DNA from: Candidatus Defluviilinea proxima
GTDB taxonomy: Bacteria > Chloroflexota > Anaerolineae > Anaerolineales > Villigracilaceae
Direction of reading: 5' to 3'
Assembly (NCBI GenBank): GCA_016721115.1
Contig: JADKIW010000001.1
Location: 4,851,501 to 4,915,500, forward strand
DNA length: 64,000 nucleotides
Positions 50,940 to 58,592 of this stretch are shown here, piece by piece. Both the position numbers and the translations under genes were made by a program. Within the stretch, counting starts at the first letter, position 1. The number at the start of each line of letters is the position of its first letter. The notes beneath the pieces were generated by a model. That model worked only from the letters and a program-made list of their open reading frames with translations, searched no databases and had not been told where the DNA came from.

Positions 50940-50967
50940 TTGACAAATAGACAAACGTCTATATAAT
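50940..50967 (+). promoter_or_regulatory. Promoter of arsR with ArsR operator 1
   Basis: TTGACA (50940-50945) and TATAAT (50962-50967) are 16 bases apart, full consensus. The palindrome ATAGAC-AAAC-GTCTAT (50947-50962) fills the spacer. The start site would lie within about 2-6 bases of ATG 50976, so the message may be leaderless. Confidence 0.88.
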
Positions 50968-50975
50968 AACCATTG

Positions 50976-51287
50976 ATGAAATTCAACCCTGTCCTCTTCG
51001 CCAAAGCCATCGCCGATGAAACTCGTCAGAAGATCATGAGCGCGTGTTGCTGTTGCGAGCTCTCTGTCAACGAGATCGTTGAAAAGATCGGCTTCTCGCA
51101 ACCCACTATCTCACATCACCTCGCCATCTTACGTGATGCGGATCTGGTAAGCATCCGCGAAGAAGGCAAGCAAACTTTTTATACTCTCAATCAAGAGAAC
51201 ATCGCCGTTTGCTGTGGACAGATCATGTTGAAGTTCGCACCCGAGGAAGAGGCAACCGAAGCGGTTATCAAAGTGGTCAACGCATAA
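50976..51287 (+). CDS. arsR: ArsR-family metalloregulatory repressor
   Basis: The 103-residue winged-helix repressor has the recognition helix NEIVEKIGFSQPTISHHLAIL (shortened: QPTISHHL is its core, about residues 42-49). A run of four Cys residues (24-27, ACCCCELS) just before it and a CC pair at 79-80 (IAVCCGQ) are likely As(III)/Sb(III) ligands. It should release its operators when arsenite binds. ATG 50976 is chosen over a TTG one codon earlier. Three operators of the same form lie in this cluster, so it should also control the Cys-rich ORF and the arsP-arsM unit. Confidence 0.92.
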   Translation: MKFNPVLFAKAIADETRQKIMSACCCCELSVNEIVEKIGFSQPTISHHLAILRDADLVSIREEGKQTFYTLNQENIAVCCGQIMLKFAPEEEATEAVIKVVNA

Positions 51288-51311
51288 CCGTCTCTTTTTT
51301 TGCCTTGGTTG

Positions 51312-51327
51312 ATAGACAAGTATCTAT
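51312..51327. promoter_or_regulatory. ArsR operator 2
   Basis: ATAGACAAGTATCTAT, the same palindrome as operators 1 and 3 with one mismatch in the right arm, lies 20 bases before the Cys-rich ORF start. No strong separate -35/-10 pair is certain; TTGATA or TTGGTT and TATATG nearby are candidates. Confidence 0.75.
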
Positions 51328-51346
51328 ATGAAAGGAGATAAACGCT

Positions 51347-51412
51347 ATGAACGAATTGAACGTGCTGAGCAACTGCGGTTGCGAAGAATGCGGCGGCGGT
51401 GGTTGCTGTTAA
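51347..51412 (+). CDS. 21-residue Cys-rich micro-ORF in the arsenic locus
   Basis: ATG 51347 follows AAAGGAGATAAACGCT, a very good ribosome site, and the product reads MNELNVLSNCGCEECGGGGCC. Five of the last 12 residues are Cys in CGC, EEC and CC groups separated by Gly, as expected for a soft-metal ligand peptide. An ArsR-like operator lies just upstream, and the permease and arsM follow. Possible roles are a metal-buffering or chaperone peptide, or a Cys-rich leader whose translation senses Cys or arsenite stress. I recognise no named family. The ORF is small, but the ribosome site and operator make chance unlikely. Confidence 0.65.
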   Translation: MNELNVLSNCGCEECGGGGCC

Positions 51413-51421
51413 TGGATCAAG

Positions 51422-51450
51422 TCTCTGCCCATCACTGTGATGAGCAGAGA
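51422..51450 (+). terminator. Hairpin after the Cys-rich ORF
   Basis: TCTCTGC and GCAGAGA close a stem with further CATCAC/GTGATG pairing inside; a T7 run occurs about 20 bases on. It may end or process the micro-ORF transcript. Confidence 0.55.
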
Positions 51451-51485
51451 GAAATTATCTGTAGGATATTTTTTTAATCTAATAC

Positions 51486-51501
51486 ATAGACAGTTGTCTA
51501 T
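51486..51501. promoter_or_regulatory. ArsR operator 3
   Basis: ATAGAC-AGTT-GTCTAT is a perfect palindrome with the same arms as operator 1. It overlaps a likely -10 (TATAAA, 51499-51504) for the permease-arsM transcript. Confidence 0.85.
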
Positions 51502-51528
51502 AAAAAGATTTGCATCAAGGACCAAAGA

Positions 51529-52521
51529 ATGGACATCACATCGTTACTCCAATACACCCTTGGAAAGGTTGTCGAGACCTTTTCACATAACTGGTATTTG
51601 CTTCTACTCAGCATCGTTATCAGCGCCGCGCTAAAACTTTATGTTGACCAGGATGCCATCGCAAACTTCTTGCGACGCAACACAAAGAACAGCGTGCTCA
51701 TGTCCACGGGAGTTGCTGTTGCCACACCTTTCTGCTCATGTGGTACAACAGCGATCATTCTAGGGATGATGGCATCCACTGTCCCATGGGCGCCCATCGT
51801 TGCTTTCATGGTCGCGTCACCGCTCACTTCCCCACAAGAACTCTTTTACAGTGCAGGTTTATTCGGTTGGAAATTCGCCATTGCGTTCTTTGTCGCCTCG
51901 ATCTTGCTTGGCCTGATAGGCGGATTCATTGCCAGCTTTGCTGAAGCTCGTGGCTGGTTGAAAGATCAGGCACGTATGACATCGCCAAAATCAGCATCGT
52001 TCTCATTGGGCATCATGGGCGGTCCCGCTCCGCTCGATCTTCCAGTTGTTGTTCAATCATCTGCATCAACAGCACAATGCTCATGCTCATCAGAGCCCGC
52101 CAAACCAACGATCACCCTACAAATGTTCATGCAAGAGATGTGGACGATCAGCAAACGGTTGTTCCCCCTCTTCTTAGGGTTTACATTTATTGGATACCTG
52201 CTCAATGGCCTCATTCCCACAGCATGGATCACCGGTCTCTTTGGGTCTGGCCATGCCTATAGTATTCCACTTGCCGCCACGCTTGGGCTTCCGTTTTACA
52301 TCAATACCGAGGCGTCACTGCCTCTTGTCCGTGCCATGCTCGAGAGCGGCATGAGCGAGGGTGCAGCACTGGCCTTCCTCATCACGGGCGCCGGCACATC
52401 CCTCGGCGCGTTGGGCGGCGCACTCACCATTGCCCGTTGGCGTGTCATTGCCATTGTTGTTGGCACGTTATGGGTCGGAGCCATTTTTATCGGCCTTGCT
52501 TATAACATTCTGTTTCTATAA
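51529..52521 (+). CDS. arsP: ArsP-type permease (organoarsenical / metalloid efflux)
   Basis: The 330-residue membrane protein has eight or so TM helices and the DUF318/ArsP_1 signature: SVLMSTGVAVATPFCSCGTTA with a paired Cys motif PFCSCG (about residue 68), a loop with STAQCSCSS (about 185), a second half with GTSLGALGGALTIARW. ArsP proteins export trivalent methylated arsenicals. Placement beside arsM, which makes such products, supports that role. The loop Cys residues may help hand over metal. It starts 28 bases downstream of ArsR operator 3. Confidence 0.88.
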   Translation: MDITSLLQYTLGKVVETFSHNWYLLLLSIVISAALKLYVDQDAIANFLRRNTKNSVLMSTGVAVATPFCSCGTTAIILGMMASTVPWAPIVAFMVASPLTSPQELFYSAGLFGWKFAIAFFVASILLGLIGGFIASFAEARGWLKDQARMTSPKSASFSLGIMGGPAPLDLPVVVQSSASTAQCSCSSEPAKPTITLQMFMQEMWTISKRLFPLFLGFTFIGYLLNGLIPTAWITGLFGSGHAYSIPLAATLGLPFYINTEASLPLVRAMLESGMSEGAALAFLITGAGTSLGALGGALTIARWRVIAIVVGTLWVGAIFIGLAYNILFL

Positions 52522-52538
52522 TTTCAAAAGGAGAACCC

Positions 52539-53336
52539 ATGACTCAATCCCCCACCCCCATTCATGATACGGTCCGCGAGCATTATGCAGAGCGGATTAA
52601 AAGCAACACTTCCTGTTGTGGACCTTCAGACTGCTGCTCCACCGAAAGCAACCTCTACCCGACAGATCTACTTGCCGTCCTTCCCGAAGGAGAATCATCC
52701 GTCAGTTACGGCTGTGGCGACCCGATCACACTCGCATCTCTGCAACCCGGGCAAACAGTCCTTGATCTCGGCTCGGGCGCTGGCCTCGACTGCTTCTTCG
52801 CCGCAAAGAAAGTCGGCGAGACCGGAAAAGTTATCGGCGTAGATATGACTCCCGAGATGCTGGAACGGGCCCGGGGCAGTGCGAAGCGGATGAACATCAC
52901 AAACGTTGAATTCCGTCAGGGATTCATCGAAGACCTGCCCGTTGACTCAAACACAGTGGATGTCATCATCTCGAACTGCGTGATCAACCTCTCGCCCGAT
53001 AAATCCAAAGTGTTCGCCGAAACATTCCGCGTGCTCAAGCCTGGTGGCAAACTTGCTGTGTCTGATATTGTCACCGACGGTCCATTACCAGATGCAGTGA
53101 AACAAAGCCTGAGCGCTTGGGCAGGATGTGTAGCCGGCGCCGTGGAAGCCAAGGACTACATCGGCATGATGGAAGCTGTTGGCTTTACAAATGTATCAGT
53201 CACGCCAGTATTCTTCGATAAGCAAACAGTCGACTCCGCGCTTGACGAGATGAAGCTGGATGTGAAGGAATATCCACGCGAAGATGTGTACAAAGCTGTT
53301 TATAGCGCAAAAATCACAGCCTATAAGCCTGCATAA
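52539..53336 (+). CDS. arsM: Arsenite S-adenosylmethionine methyltransferase
   Basis: The 265-residue enzyme methylates As(III) with SAM. The SAM motif is VLDLGSGAGLDCFF (about residues 74-87), with GVDMTPEM at 100. Three Cys residues at positions matching the conserved catalytic set are Cys59 (VSYGCGDP), Cys147 (IISNCVINLSPDK) and Cys197 (WAGCVAGA). An N-terminal CCGPSDCC (residues 26-33) may be an extra metal site. GGAG precedes ATG 52539, and the gene follows arsP by 17 bases, so they share one operator. Products (methylarsenite and similar) could leave through ArsP. A terminator hairpin follows. Confidence 0.93.
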   Translation: MTQSPTPIHDTVREHYAERIKSNTSCCGPSDCCSTESNLYPTDLLAVLPEGESSVSYGCGDPITLASLQPGQTVLDLGSGAGLDCFFAAKKVGETGKVIGVDMTPEMLERARGSAKRMNITNVEFRQGFIEDLPVDSNTVDVIISNCVINLSPDKSKVFAETFRVLKPGGKLAVSDIVTDGPLPDAVKQSLSAWAGCVAGAVEAKDYIGMMEAVGFTNVSVTPVFFDKQTVDSALDEMKLDVKEYPREDVYKAVYSAKITAYKPA

Positions 53337-53408
53337 AAGAGAATGAGTACAGCAAGACCGTAGTCCACTAGAATATGTAGACCGTGGGCATCAACTGGTT
53401 TCAAACAA

Positions 53409-53440
53409 AAGTGAAGGAGACAGGCTCCTTCACTTTTTTC
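53409..53440 (+). terminator. Intrinsic terminator of the ars operon
   Basis: AAAGTGAAGGAG and CTCCTTCACTTT form a 12-bp stem with a 5-base loop and a T run. Confidence 0.9.
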
Positions 53441-53465
53441 TTAGAAGAATGTAATCTTCATCATA

Positions 53466-53511
53466 TTGACAGTACAGTCTTTCGGGGGTAAAAACATACC
53501 GACTGGTCGGT
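53466..53511 (+). promoter_or_regulatory. Promoter and TetR-type operator of the tetR-degV unit
   Basis: TTGACA (53466-53471), 17 bases, TAAAAA (53489-53494). ACCGAC-TG-GTCGGT (53498-53511) is a near-perfect palindrome that covers the expected start site, typical of TetR autorepression. Confidence 0.8.
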
Positions 53512-53551
53512 TTTATTCTACGAAGTAAACATAAAGAGCAAATCAAGGCCT

Positions 53552-54136
53552 ATGCAACAACGTAGCGAAGAGACACGCACAAAAATTCTGGATGCTGCAA
53601 TCAAGTTGTTCTCCAACAATGGCTATAACAAAGCCAGCGTGGACGATATTTGCGCAGAGGCGGGAATCAGTAAAGGCGCGTTCTATCATCACTTCAAAAG
53701 TAAACAGGAACTTTTCCTTGCCATATTAGATGGCTGGTTAAAAGCCATAGACAACGCCATCGAAGTATCAAAAGATATGACGGCTCCTGAAACCTTCATG
53801 CAAATGTCTGAGGCGTTTCCTTATATCTTTGAAACCGCAGGTGATGGCTTACCTATGTTCCTGGAATTCTGGATGCAAGCCAGCCGCGATAACAAGATCT
53901 GGAATGCAAGTATTTCCCCTTACCGGCGTTATCACAAATATTTCACATCACTCATCAAAAAAGGCGTAGACGAAGGTTCATTTGTTGAAGTGGACCCTGA
54001 GCTCACCTCACGCATGATCGTCTCCACAGCGATGGGTCTACTATTGCAAAGTTTGCTCGACCCCAAAGGTGCCAAATGGGAAAAGGTCGCGCGTGAAAGC
54101 ACAAATATGTTGGTCAACAGTTTGTTGAAGAAGTAA
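53552..54136 (+). CDS. TetR-family transcriptional regulator
   Basis: The 194-residue protein has the TetR N-terminal HTH (TKILDAAIKLFSNNGYNKASVDDICAEAGISKGAFYHHF, here cited by its end SKGAFYHHF, about residue 42) and an effector-binding domain without a recognisable ligand. It likely represses itself through the palindrome at 53498. The gene is 25 bases from degV, so the two share one transcript. Possible ligands are fatty acyl-CoA or drugs, by analogy with family members; the degV neighbour points to a lipid signal. Confidence 0.92.
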   Translation: MQQRSEETRTKILDAAIKLFSNNGYNKASVDDICAEAGISKGAFYHHFKSKQELFLAILDGWLKAIDNAIEVSKDMTAPETFMQMSEAFPYIFETAGDGLPMFLEFWMQASRDNKIWNASISPYRRYHKYFTSLIKKGVDEGSFVEVDPELTSRMIVSTAMGLLLQSLLDPKGAKWEKVARESTNMLVNSLLKK

Positions 54137-54161
54137 AAAATAAATCTCAAAGGAAAATAAA

Positions 54162-55022
54162 ATGAAAATCGTAACCGATTGTGCATCAGATATGTCTGCC
54201 GAGGAACTTGAAAGTTTGGGGATCGTGCAAGCCCCATTGTTCATTCAATTTCCAGAAGGTGAAGTGGACTCAACCGAAATATCTGCAGATGATTTCTACA
54301 ATCGTCTCGAGGCTATGCGTCCACAGATCCCGACAACTGCACAGCCTTCCAGCGGGATCTTTGCTGAGATCTATCGCAAACTTTCGCAGGTGGAGAAAAA
54401 CATCCTTTCGATCCATATTTCCTCTGGCTTGAGCGGCACCATCAACTCGGCACGTGATGGCGGCGAGCAGGTAAAGGGTGAAGCCAACATAAAACACTGG
54501 GACACACTCACCCTCTCAGGCGGCGAACGTTTTCAGGTTTTAGCGGCGGCGCTTGCATTGAAGGCAGGCTGGGCTTATCAAAACATTCAAGAACGCCTTG
54601 AAAAAATCCGCGAGAAGACTGAACTGATCTACACCCTCGACACTTTGGAATACCTTGCACGAGGCGGGCGTATTGGTCGCGTTAAGGCTTTAGCTGGTGC
54701 CTTGTTGAATCTCAAGCCCGTCATCCGCGTGGATACGGACGGCAAGTACAGCACGGTCACCAATGGACGCACCATCGGAAAATCCATGAAGGCTATGACA
54801 GATCACATCTTCCAAAAATACGGAAATGCCCCGGTCTGGGTCACTGTATTGCATGGTCGCTTTGCTGAAAAAGCCGAAAGCTTCGCAAACCAACTCCAGG
54901 AACAGCTCAATGTTGCCAAGTTGGAGGTCAGGCGTATCTCACCCGTGTTAGGTGTACATACGGGCCCCGGCATTGTCGGTGCCGCAGTTGTCCCCATGGA
55001 ATTGATGGAAGATTTGACCTAA
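54162..55022 (+). CDS. DegV family fatty-acid-binding protein
   Basis: The 286-residue soluble protein shows the DegV layout: N-terminal KIVTDCASDMSAEEL, then AQPSSGIFAEIYRKL, a helical middle with TLEYLARGGRIGRVKAL (about residue 165) and a C-terminal GPGIVGAAVVP. DegV/FakB proteins hold a fatty acid for phosphorylation by FakA or similar; a kinase partner is not in the window. AAAGGAAAAT precedes ATG 54162. It is co-transcribed with a TetR regulator, consistent with fatty-acid-responsive control (inference). Confidence 0.92.
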   Translation: MKIVTDCASDMSAEELESLGIVQAPLFIQFPEGEVDSTEISADDFYNRLEAMRPQIPTTAQPSSGIFAEIYRKLSQVEKNILSIHISSGLSGTINSARDGGEQVKGEANIKHWDTLTLSGGERFQVLAAALALKAGWAYQNIQERLEKIREKTELIYTLDTLEYLARGGRIGRVKALAGALLNLKPVIRVDTDGKYSTVTNGRTIGKSMKAMTDHIFQKYGNAPVWVTVLHGRFAEKAESFANQLQEQLNVAKLEVRRISPVLGVHTGPGIVGAAVVPMELMEDLT

Positions 55023-55055
55023 ACAACACGCTCGCTATACTGACTTCGTAAAAAC

Positions 55056-55090
55056 AATGGTCAGCCAGATTACTGGTTGACCATTATTGC
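55056..55090 (+). terminator. Terminator of the tetR-degV unit
   Basis: AATGGTCAGCCAG and CTGGTTGACCATT form a 13-bp stem with one G-T pair and a 4-base loop. It lies between convergent genes and may act both ways. Confidence 0.8.
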
Positions 55091-55105
55091 TTCCAATCAA
55101 AATAA

Positions 55106-55834
55106 TTATCGGTATTTGGCGCGTTGACGAACTTTGAGCGCATGTTGCACAAACCAACTATCGTGTTCCTCTCCGTACCCTTCTACAAGTAATGCCTTTA
55201 CAGCGTTCTGACGCAACCAATACTGCATCCCATATTTTGGAACTGCCCGTAAAACCATCAAATGAAACGGTATGCTTGGTTTATCATCCGCAAGTGGCGG
55301 CGCGATGTAGTCTAGATCTTTGATCAACACCGCACCATTGCGTTTATAAAACTGAATACGTCTTTCACGGATTTGTCGATCTTGATCGTTTTCTGCCATC
55401 TCAGGGCGTTCAACTTCCAATACCAACCCAAGATAAGACCAGCCTGTTGCCCACACCCCGTCCGCGCGGACCTGTTGAATTGCATCCTGTAACAAAATAG
55501 GACCAACTCCTTTACCGCGAATATCCTCGCGCACAGCAATAAACTTTAGGAACCCAAGATAGTATTCCTTATAGCTTGAAAAATATGTAAAACCAGCAAC
55601 AACATCATCCTCAATCAATACCCGTAAATGCGTCACTTCTTTGTCTGGGTTTTCATTACGTAGGCTGGTTGCAATATTTTCCACCGGGTCGCGTTCAATT
55701 TCTGGAAACGATCGTTCATAAATCTGCAACGCCTGCCGGCCCAATGACGAGTCAAGGTCAGTAACTTCACGAATATCAGCGGCAGGAGCCGGTTTGGTTT
55801 TAAACAACTGGGTAAAATGGTCAATGGTTTGCAT
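55106..55834 (-). CDS. GNAT family N-acetyltransferase
   Basis: The 242-residue protein has a central GNAT core with FIAVREDIRGKGVGPILLQDA (key loop RGKGVGPIL, about residue 112), preceded by YLGFLKF and followed by IQFYKRNGAVLIK. The unusual length over the family's 150-180 residues comes from N- and C-terminal extensions. The substrate is unknown. ATG 55834 follows AGGAG on the minus strand, so the longer frame from 55927 is rejected. It is preceded by a strong GC-rich hairpin. Confidence 0.82.
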   Translation of the reverse strand: MQTIDHFTQLFKTKPAPAADIREVTDLDSSLGRQALQIYERSFPEIERDPVENIATSLRNENPDKEVTHLRVLIEDDVVAGFTYFSSYKEYYLGFLKFIAVREDIRGKGVGPILLQDAIQQVRADGVWATGWSYLGLVLEVERPEMAENDQDRQIRERRIQFYKRNGAVLIKDLDYIAPPLADDKPSIPFHLMVLRAVPKYGMQYWLRQNAVKALLVEGYGEEHDSWFVQHALKVRQRAKYR

Positions 55835-55895
55835 CTCAATACTCCTATATTGTGAATGCCACTTAAAACGCTTTGTATGCTTCTCCCCTGGTATG

Positions 55896-55935
55896 CAACG
55901 GCCCTCGTGTGATGAGGGCCGTTGCATTTTCTACA
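55896..55935. terminator. GC-rich hairpin between GNAT and the SHOCT-like operon
   Basis: GCAACGGCCCTC and GAGGGCCGTTGC form a perfect 12-bp stem with a 7-base loop, with ATTTTC on the plus side. It is 24 bases past the last stop of the minus-strand operon and probably ends it, though the T run is on the other strand. Confidence 0.6.
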
Positions 55936-55959
55936 CGAGGCTATATGTTTGCTTGGTAC

Positions 55960-56340
55960 TTACTCCACATATATTTCCACGTGTTCCCCGTCCTCTTCGT
56001 CTGTCACATCAATGATCTTGCCGGTTACGCCGGAGCGTACGGCATCCATTACATTCATCATATCTACGCCCTCCACTTCGGGGGCAAAATGAGCACCGAT
56101 CTTCATACCAGCATCCACCAAAGCAAGCGGGATCTGCACTGAAGCCTTCGAGCGACCGGTGTGAATATCCGTCACACGAATCCGCAACCAGCGTGGCGTA
56201 CCAGGCATCCCCGGCGTGCGAGGCGGGGTTGGTCCACGTTTCTCAGATAAAGCTACAAGTAATTTTGTCCCCTCCTCCGCGCTGAGTTTACCTTCTTCGA
56301 TCATCTTTAATATCTTCATACGTTCTTCAGAGCTTGCCAT
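55960..56340 (-). CDS. Small protein with N-terminal SHOCT-like module (last gene of operon)
   Basis: The 126-residue protein starts with the bihelical module EERMKILKMIEEGKLSAEEG (about residues 4-30) that ends LLVALSEKR, followed by a Pro-rich linker and a beta-rich domain (WLRIRVTDIHTGRSKASVQIPL) that ends in EEDGEHVEIYVE. It is the fourth gene in the operon. The ending EHVEIYVE resembles HVQVYIG at the end of the preceding product, so the two domains may be related. GGAGGTGTGTG precedes ATG 56340. No TM helix is seen; function is unknown. Confidence 0.75.
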   Translation of the reverse strand: MASSEERMKILKMIEEGKLSAEEGTKLLVALSEKRGPTPPRTPGMPGTPRWLRIRVTDIHTGRSKASVQIPLALVDAGMKIGAHFAPEVEGVDMMNVMDAVRSGVTGKIIDVTDEEDGEHVEIYVE

Positions 56341-56352
56341 CACACACCTCCA

Positions 56353-56982
56353 TCACCCAATATAAACTTGCACATGGTTACCGTCTTGATCGTCATCAAC
56401 ATTTACGATGAACGGCTCGCCTGATTTACCAGTTGCATCCAACACTTCAATAATCCCATCCACGTTTACCTTTTCCATTCCATGAATATTATGTCCGAAA
56501 CTTCGTAAGAACCACGAAGTCAAACCCAGAGGTAACGGAAAACCAAACGTCATATTTTTAGGCCAGTCATCGGCATAAGGACGGTCCACATTTACATATA
56601 ACCACTTCGACCCCTGCCCTGCCGAACCAAGCACGATCAACAAGACGCCCAACATCAAGGGGAACATCAAACAAAAGAACCAAAAGTTCATACCCGCATT
56701 TTGCTGGATCGCATAAATACCCCAAGCGCTCAAAACAGCGATGCCGACACCACCCCATAACGGGATCATTGCAAAGTGAAGCGCTCGTGCCTTCACCTTT
56801 TCAAACTCAGGGGCTGACGTTCCGCTTCCTTCGAAACCGGAACCTGCTCCAACATCAAAAACATTTGCCGCCTCCTCAGCCTGATCCGCTTCGAGGGCGC
56901 GCATCAACTCTGCCGCCTCCCCAGCAGAGATCTTTCCTTCCTCAACCATCTGCAAGATCTTCTTGCGTTCTTCCGAAGACAT
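56353..56982 (-). CDS. Membrane protein with N-terminal SHOCT-like module
   Basis: The 209-residue protein begins with SSEERKKILQMVEEGKIS (module about residues 2-32, ending MRALEADQ), then a Gly/Ser linker, two TM helices (about 70-88 and 98-118), and a C-terminal domain with VNVDGIIEVLD and DDDQDGNHVQVYIG. Its ATG overlaps the stop of the gene upstream by one base (TAATG-type coupling), a sign of translational coupling. The N-terminal module is on the opposite side of the TM pair only if the C-terminal domain crosses; topology is not certain. Function unknown. Confidence 0.78.
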   Translation of the reverse strand: MSSEERKKILQMVEEGKISAGEAAELMRALEADQAEEAANVFDVGAGSGFEGSGTSAPEFEKVKARALHFAMIPLWGGVGIAVLSAWGIYAIQQNAGMNFWFFCLMFPLMLGVLLIVLGSAGQGSKWLYVNVDRPYADDWPKNMTFGFPLPLGLTSWFLRSFGHNIHGMEKVNVDGIIEVLDATGKSGEPFIVNVDDDQDGNHVQVYIG

Positions 56983-58076
56983 TATCCGCCTCCTTCCAGT
57001 GCCTTAAGCAATTCTTCAGCCTGTGCGGCTGTGATTTTCTTTTCTTGCAACATTTTCAAGATCGACATGCGTTCATCTTCCGAAACCGGCTCAGATGTGC
57101 GTGACGATGGCGTGACAGCATTCGGGGTAATGTCCCAATTCCAACGGCCAACATTGACATTTGCCTTCCATTTACGTGCATGTCGCCCGGCATGACGTTC
57201 CGCACGGCGGGCCGCTTCTTCTGCACGTTTGGCGGCCTGTGCAGTCGCCTTCTCCACCTGACGTGAAATCCGGTCCCCAAAACCAGACCAGTCAAAGTTC
57301 AAGCCAGCAAAGTTCCCAAATTCCTCGGCGAACTCACCGGCATCCGCACGATCACTGACGCGCACATCACCACCAGCACTCAACGAGATCTTTGCAGAAC
57401 CGTTACCCAGGATAACTGTCCGCTCTGTTGCATCTTCTTCAGACTCGATACCTGGCCAATCAAATTCAATTTCATCACCCTGAACAAGAAGCGTCGCATT
57501 GGCAGTTGACGGCATAACGAGCAAAATATCGTCACCAGCCACCACTGAATAAGCACCGTCCGGTTTGGGGTCAAGATACACAACCACATCCTCCCCAACA
57601 TTGACATTGATATTTCCACGTGCACCGCGTAACGCCAGATCATCGGCAACAGAATCGATTGATACATTTCCGTCCACATCACGGATGGAAACATCACCAT
57701 GCGCATTCTTTATATACACATTGCCCTTTGTATTTCGCAGGCTCAAGTCCGCGCCGATGGTGCCGATCGATAACGAACCCGCATCACGAATGGAAAGATC
57801 CCCACTAATTTCCTTCAATTCAAAGTCGCCAGTTACGCCACGAATAGATGCATCACCACCGACTGACTTAATTTCAAAAGAAGCACCTTTTGGAACCCGC
57901 AATGCTAAATCCCCACCACAAGACAGGGAAATTACATCTCCATTTTGCTTGAGGCTCAGATCATCTTCATCACCCTTCACAATGAACTCGCCATCCCAGC
58001 CCACAACGCTGATATCGCCGCCGATGGCATCCAACTTGATCTTGGGCGTCTTGCCGACAGAAAGTGTCCTGCTCAT
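56982..58076 (-). CDS. DUF4097-like beta-solenoid protein with C-terminal SHOCT-like module
   Basis: The 364-residue protein has a long series of beta-strand repeats (GGDISVVGWDGEF, DASIRGVTGDFEL, GNVYIKNAHGDVSI, about residues 10-175) typical of DUF4097-type solenoid domains. A linker rich in Arg/Ala/His (about 270-300; RRAERHAGRHARKW) follows, then the module DERMSILKMLQEKKITAAQA ending LLKALEGGG at the C-terminus. No signal peptide or TM helix is seen. It is the second gene of the operon, 3 bases after the DUF2089 regulator stop. The solenoid may bind a partner or form filaments; that is inference. Confidence 0.82.
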   Translation of the reverse strand: MSRTLSVGKTPKIKLDAIGGDISVVGWDGEFIVKGDEDDLSLKQNGDVISLSCGGDLALRVPKGASFEIKSVGGDASIRGVTGDFELKEISGDLSIRDAGSLSIGTIGADLSLRNTKGNVYIKNAHGDVSIRDVDGNVSIDSVADDLALRGARGNINVNVGEDVVVYLDPKPDGAYSVVAGDDILLVMPSTANATLLVQGDEIEFDWPGIESEEDATERTVILGNGSAKISLSAGGDVRVSDRADAGEFAEEFGNFAGLNFDWSGFGDRISRQVEKATAQAAKRAEEAARRAERHAGRHARKWKANVNVGRWNWDITPNAVTPSSRTSEPVSEDERMSILKMLQEKKITAAQAEELLKALEGGG

Positions 58077-58079
58077 GAC

Positions 58080-58463
58080 CTACTCCTCTTCACCGCGCAA
58101 CATACGCATGGCATCGTCGGCAGAAATACGACCAGCTTCCAGCTCTTCAAGCACAGCATTCCGCTTTTCAGCAGTAACTTCAACAACTTCTTCTTTGCCT
58201 GGTTCAAAACCAAGAGTGCGGATCACCTCATGCAGACGGTTTCGAATCGTTGGATACGAAAGGTTAAGTTCCTGTTCCATGCGGTTGATCTTCCCCTCAC
58301 AACGGACAAAGGTCATAATAAAATCCAAGTGATCGGAAGTCAGATGCGCAAATGGTCCACCTGTGAAGCGACCTTCAATGGCAGTATCACATGAGGAACA
58401 ATGCAAACGAGCAACCGTCAATTCAGAACTACATACAGGACAATGAGTTGGTGCAGGGTACAT
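58080..58463 (-). CDS. DUF2089 zinc-ribbon regulator with SHOCT-like C-terminus
   Basis: The 127-residue protein has a zinc ribbon (Cys8, Cys11, Cys22, Cys25 in CPVC...CSSC), a helix-turn-helix-like segment LDFIMTFVRCEGKINRMEQELNLSYPTIRNRL (cited by its core NLSYPTIRNRL, about residue 70), and the C-terminal module KRNAVLEELEAGRISADDAMRML. DUF2089 proteins are probable DNA-binding regulators. As first gene of a four-gene operon whose other products share the module, it could control the operon and bind them by that shared helix pair. A palindrome (58593-58613) lies 130 bases upstream. GGAGGCTCC precedes ATG 58463. Confidence 0.85.
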   Translation of the reverse strand: MYPAPTHCPVCSSELTVARLHCSSCDTAIEGRFTGGPFAHLTSDHLDFIMTFVRCEGKINRMEQELNLSYPTIRNRLHEVIRTLGFEPGKEEVVEVTAEKRNAVLEELEAGRISADDAMRMLRGEEE

Positions 58464-58592
58464 AAGGAGCCTCCAAAGATTATCTACATGCTCTCAAAGA
58501 GACAAAAATCAACACAGCAAGTAAATCAATAACTGGTAAGATAAGCAGAATAAAAGATAGATTTCTAGGTTAAACCTCAAAATATTGCCTTA

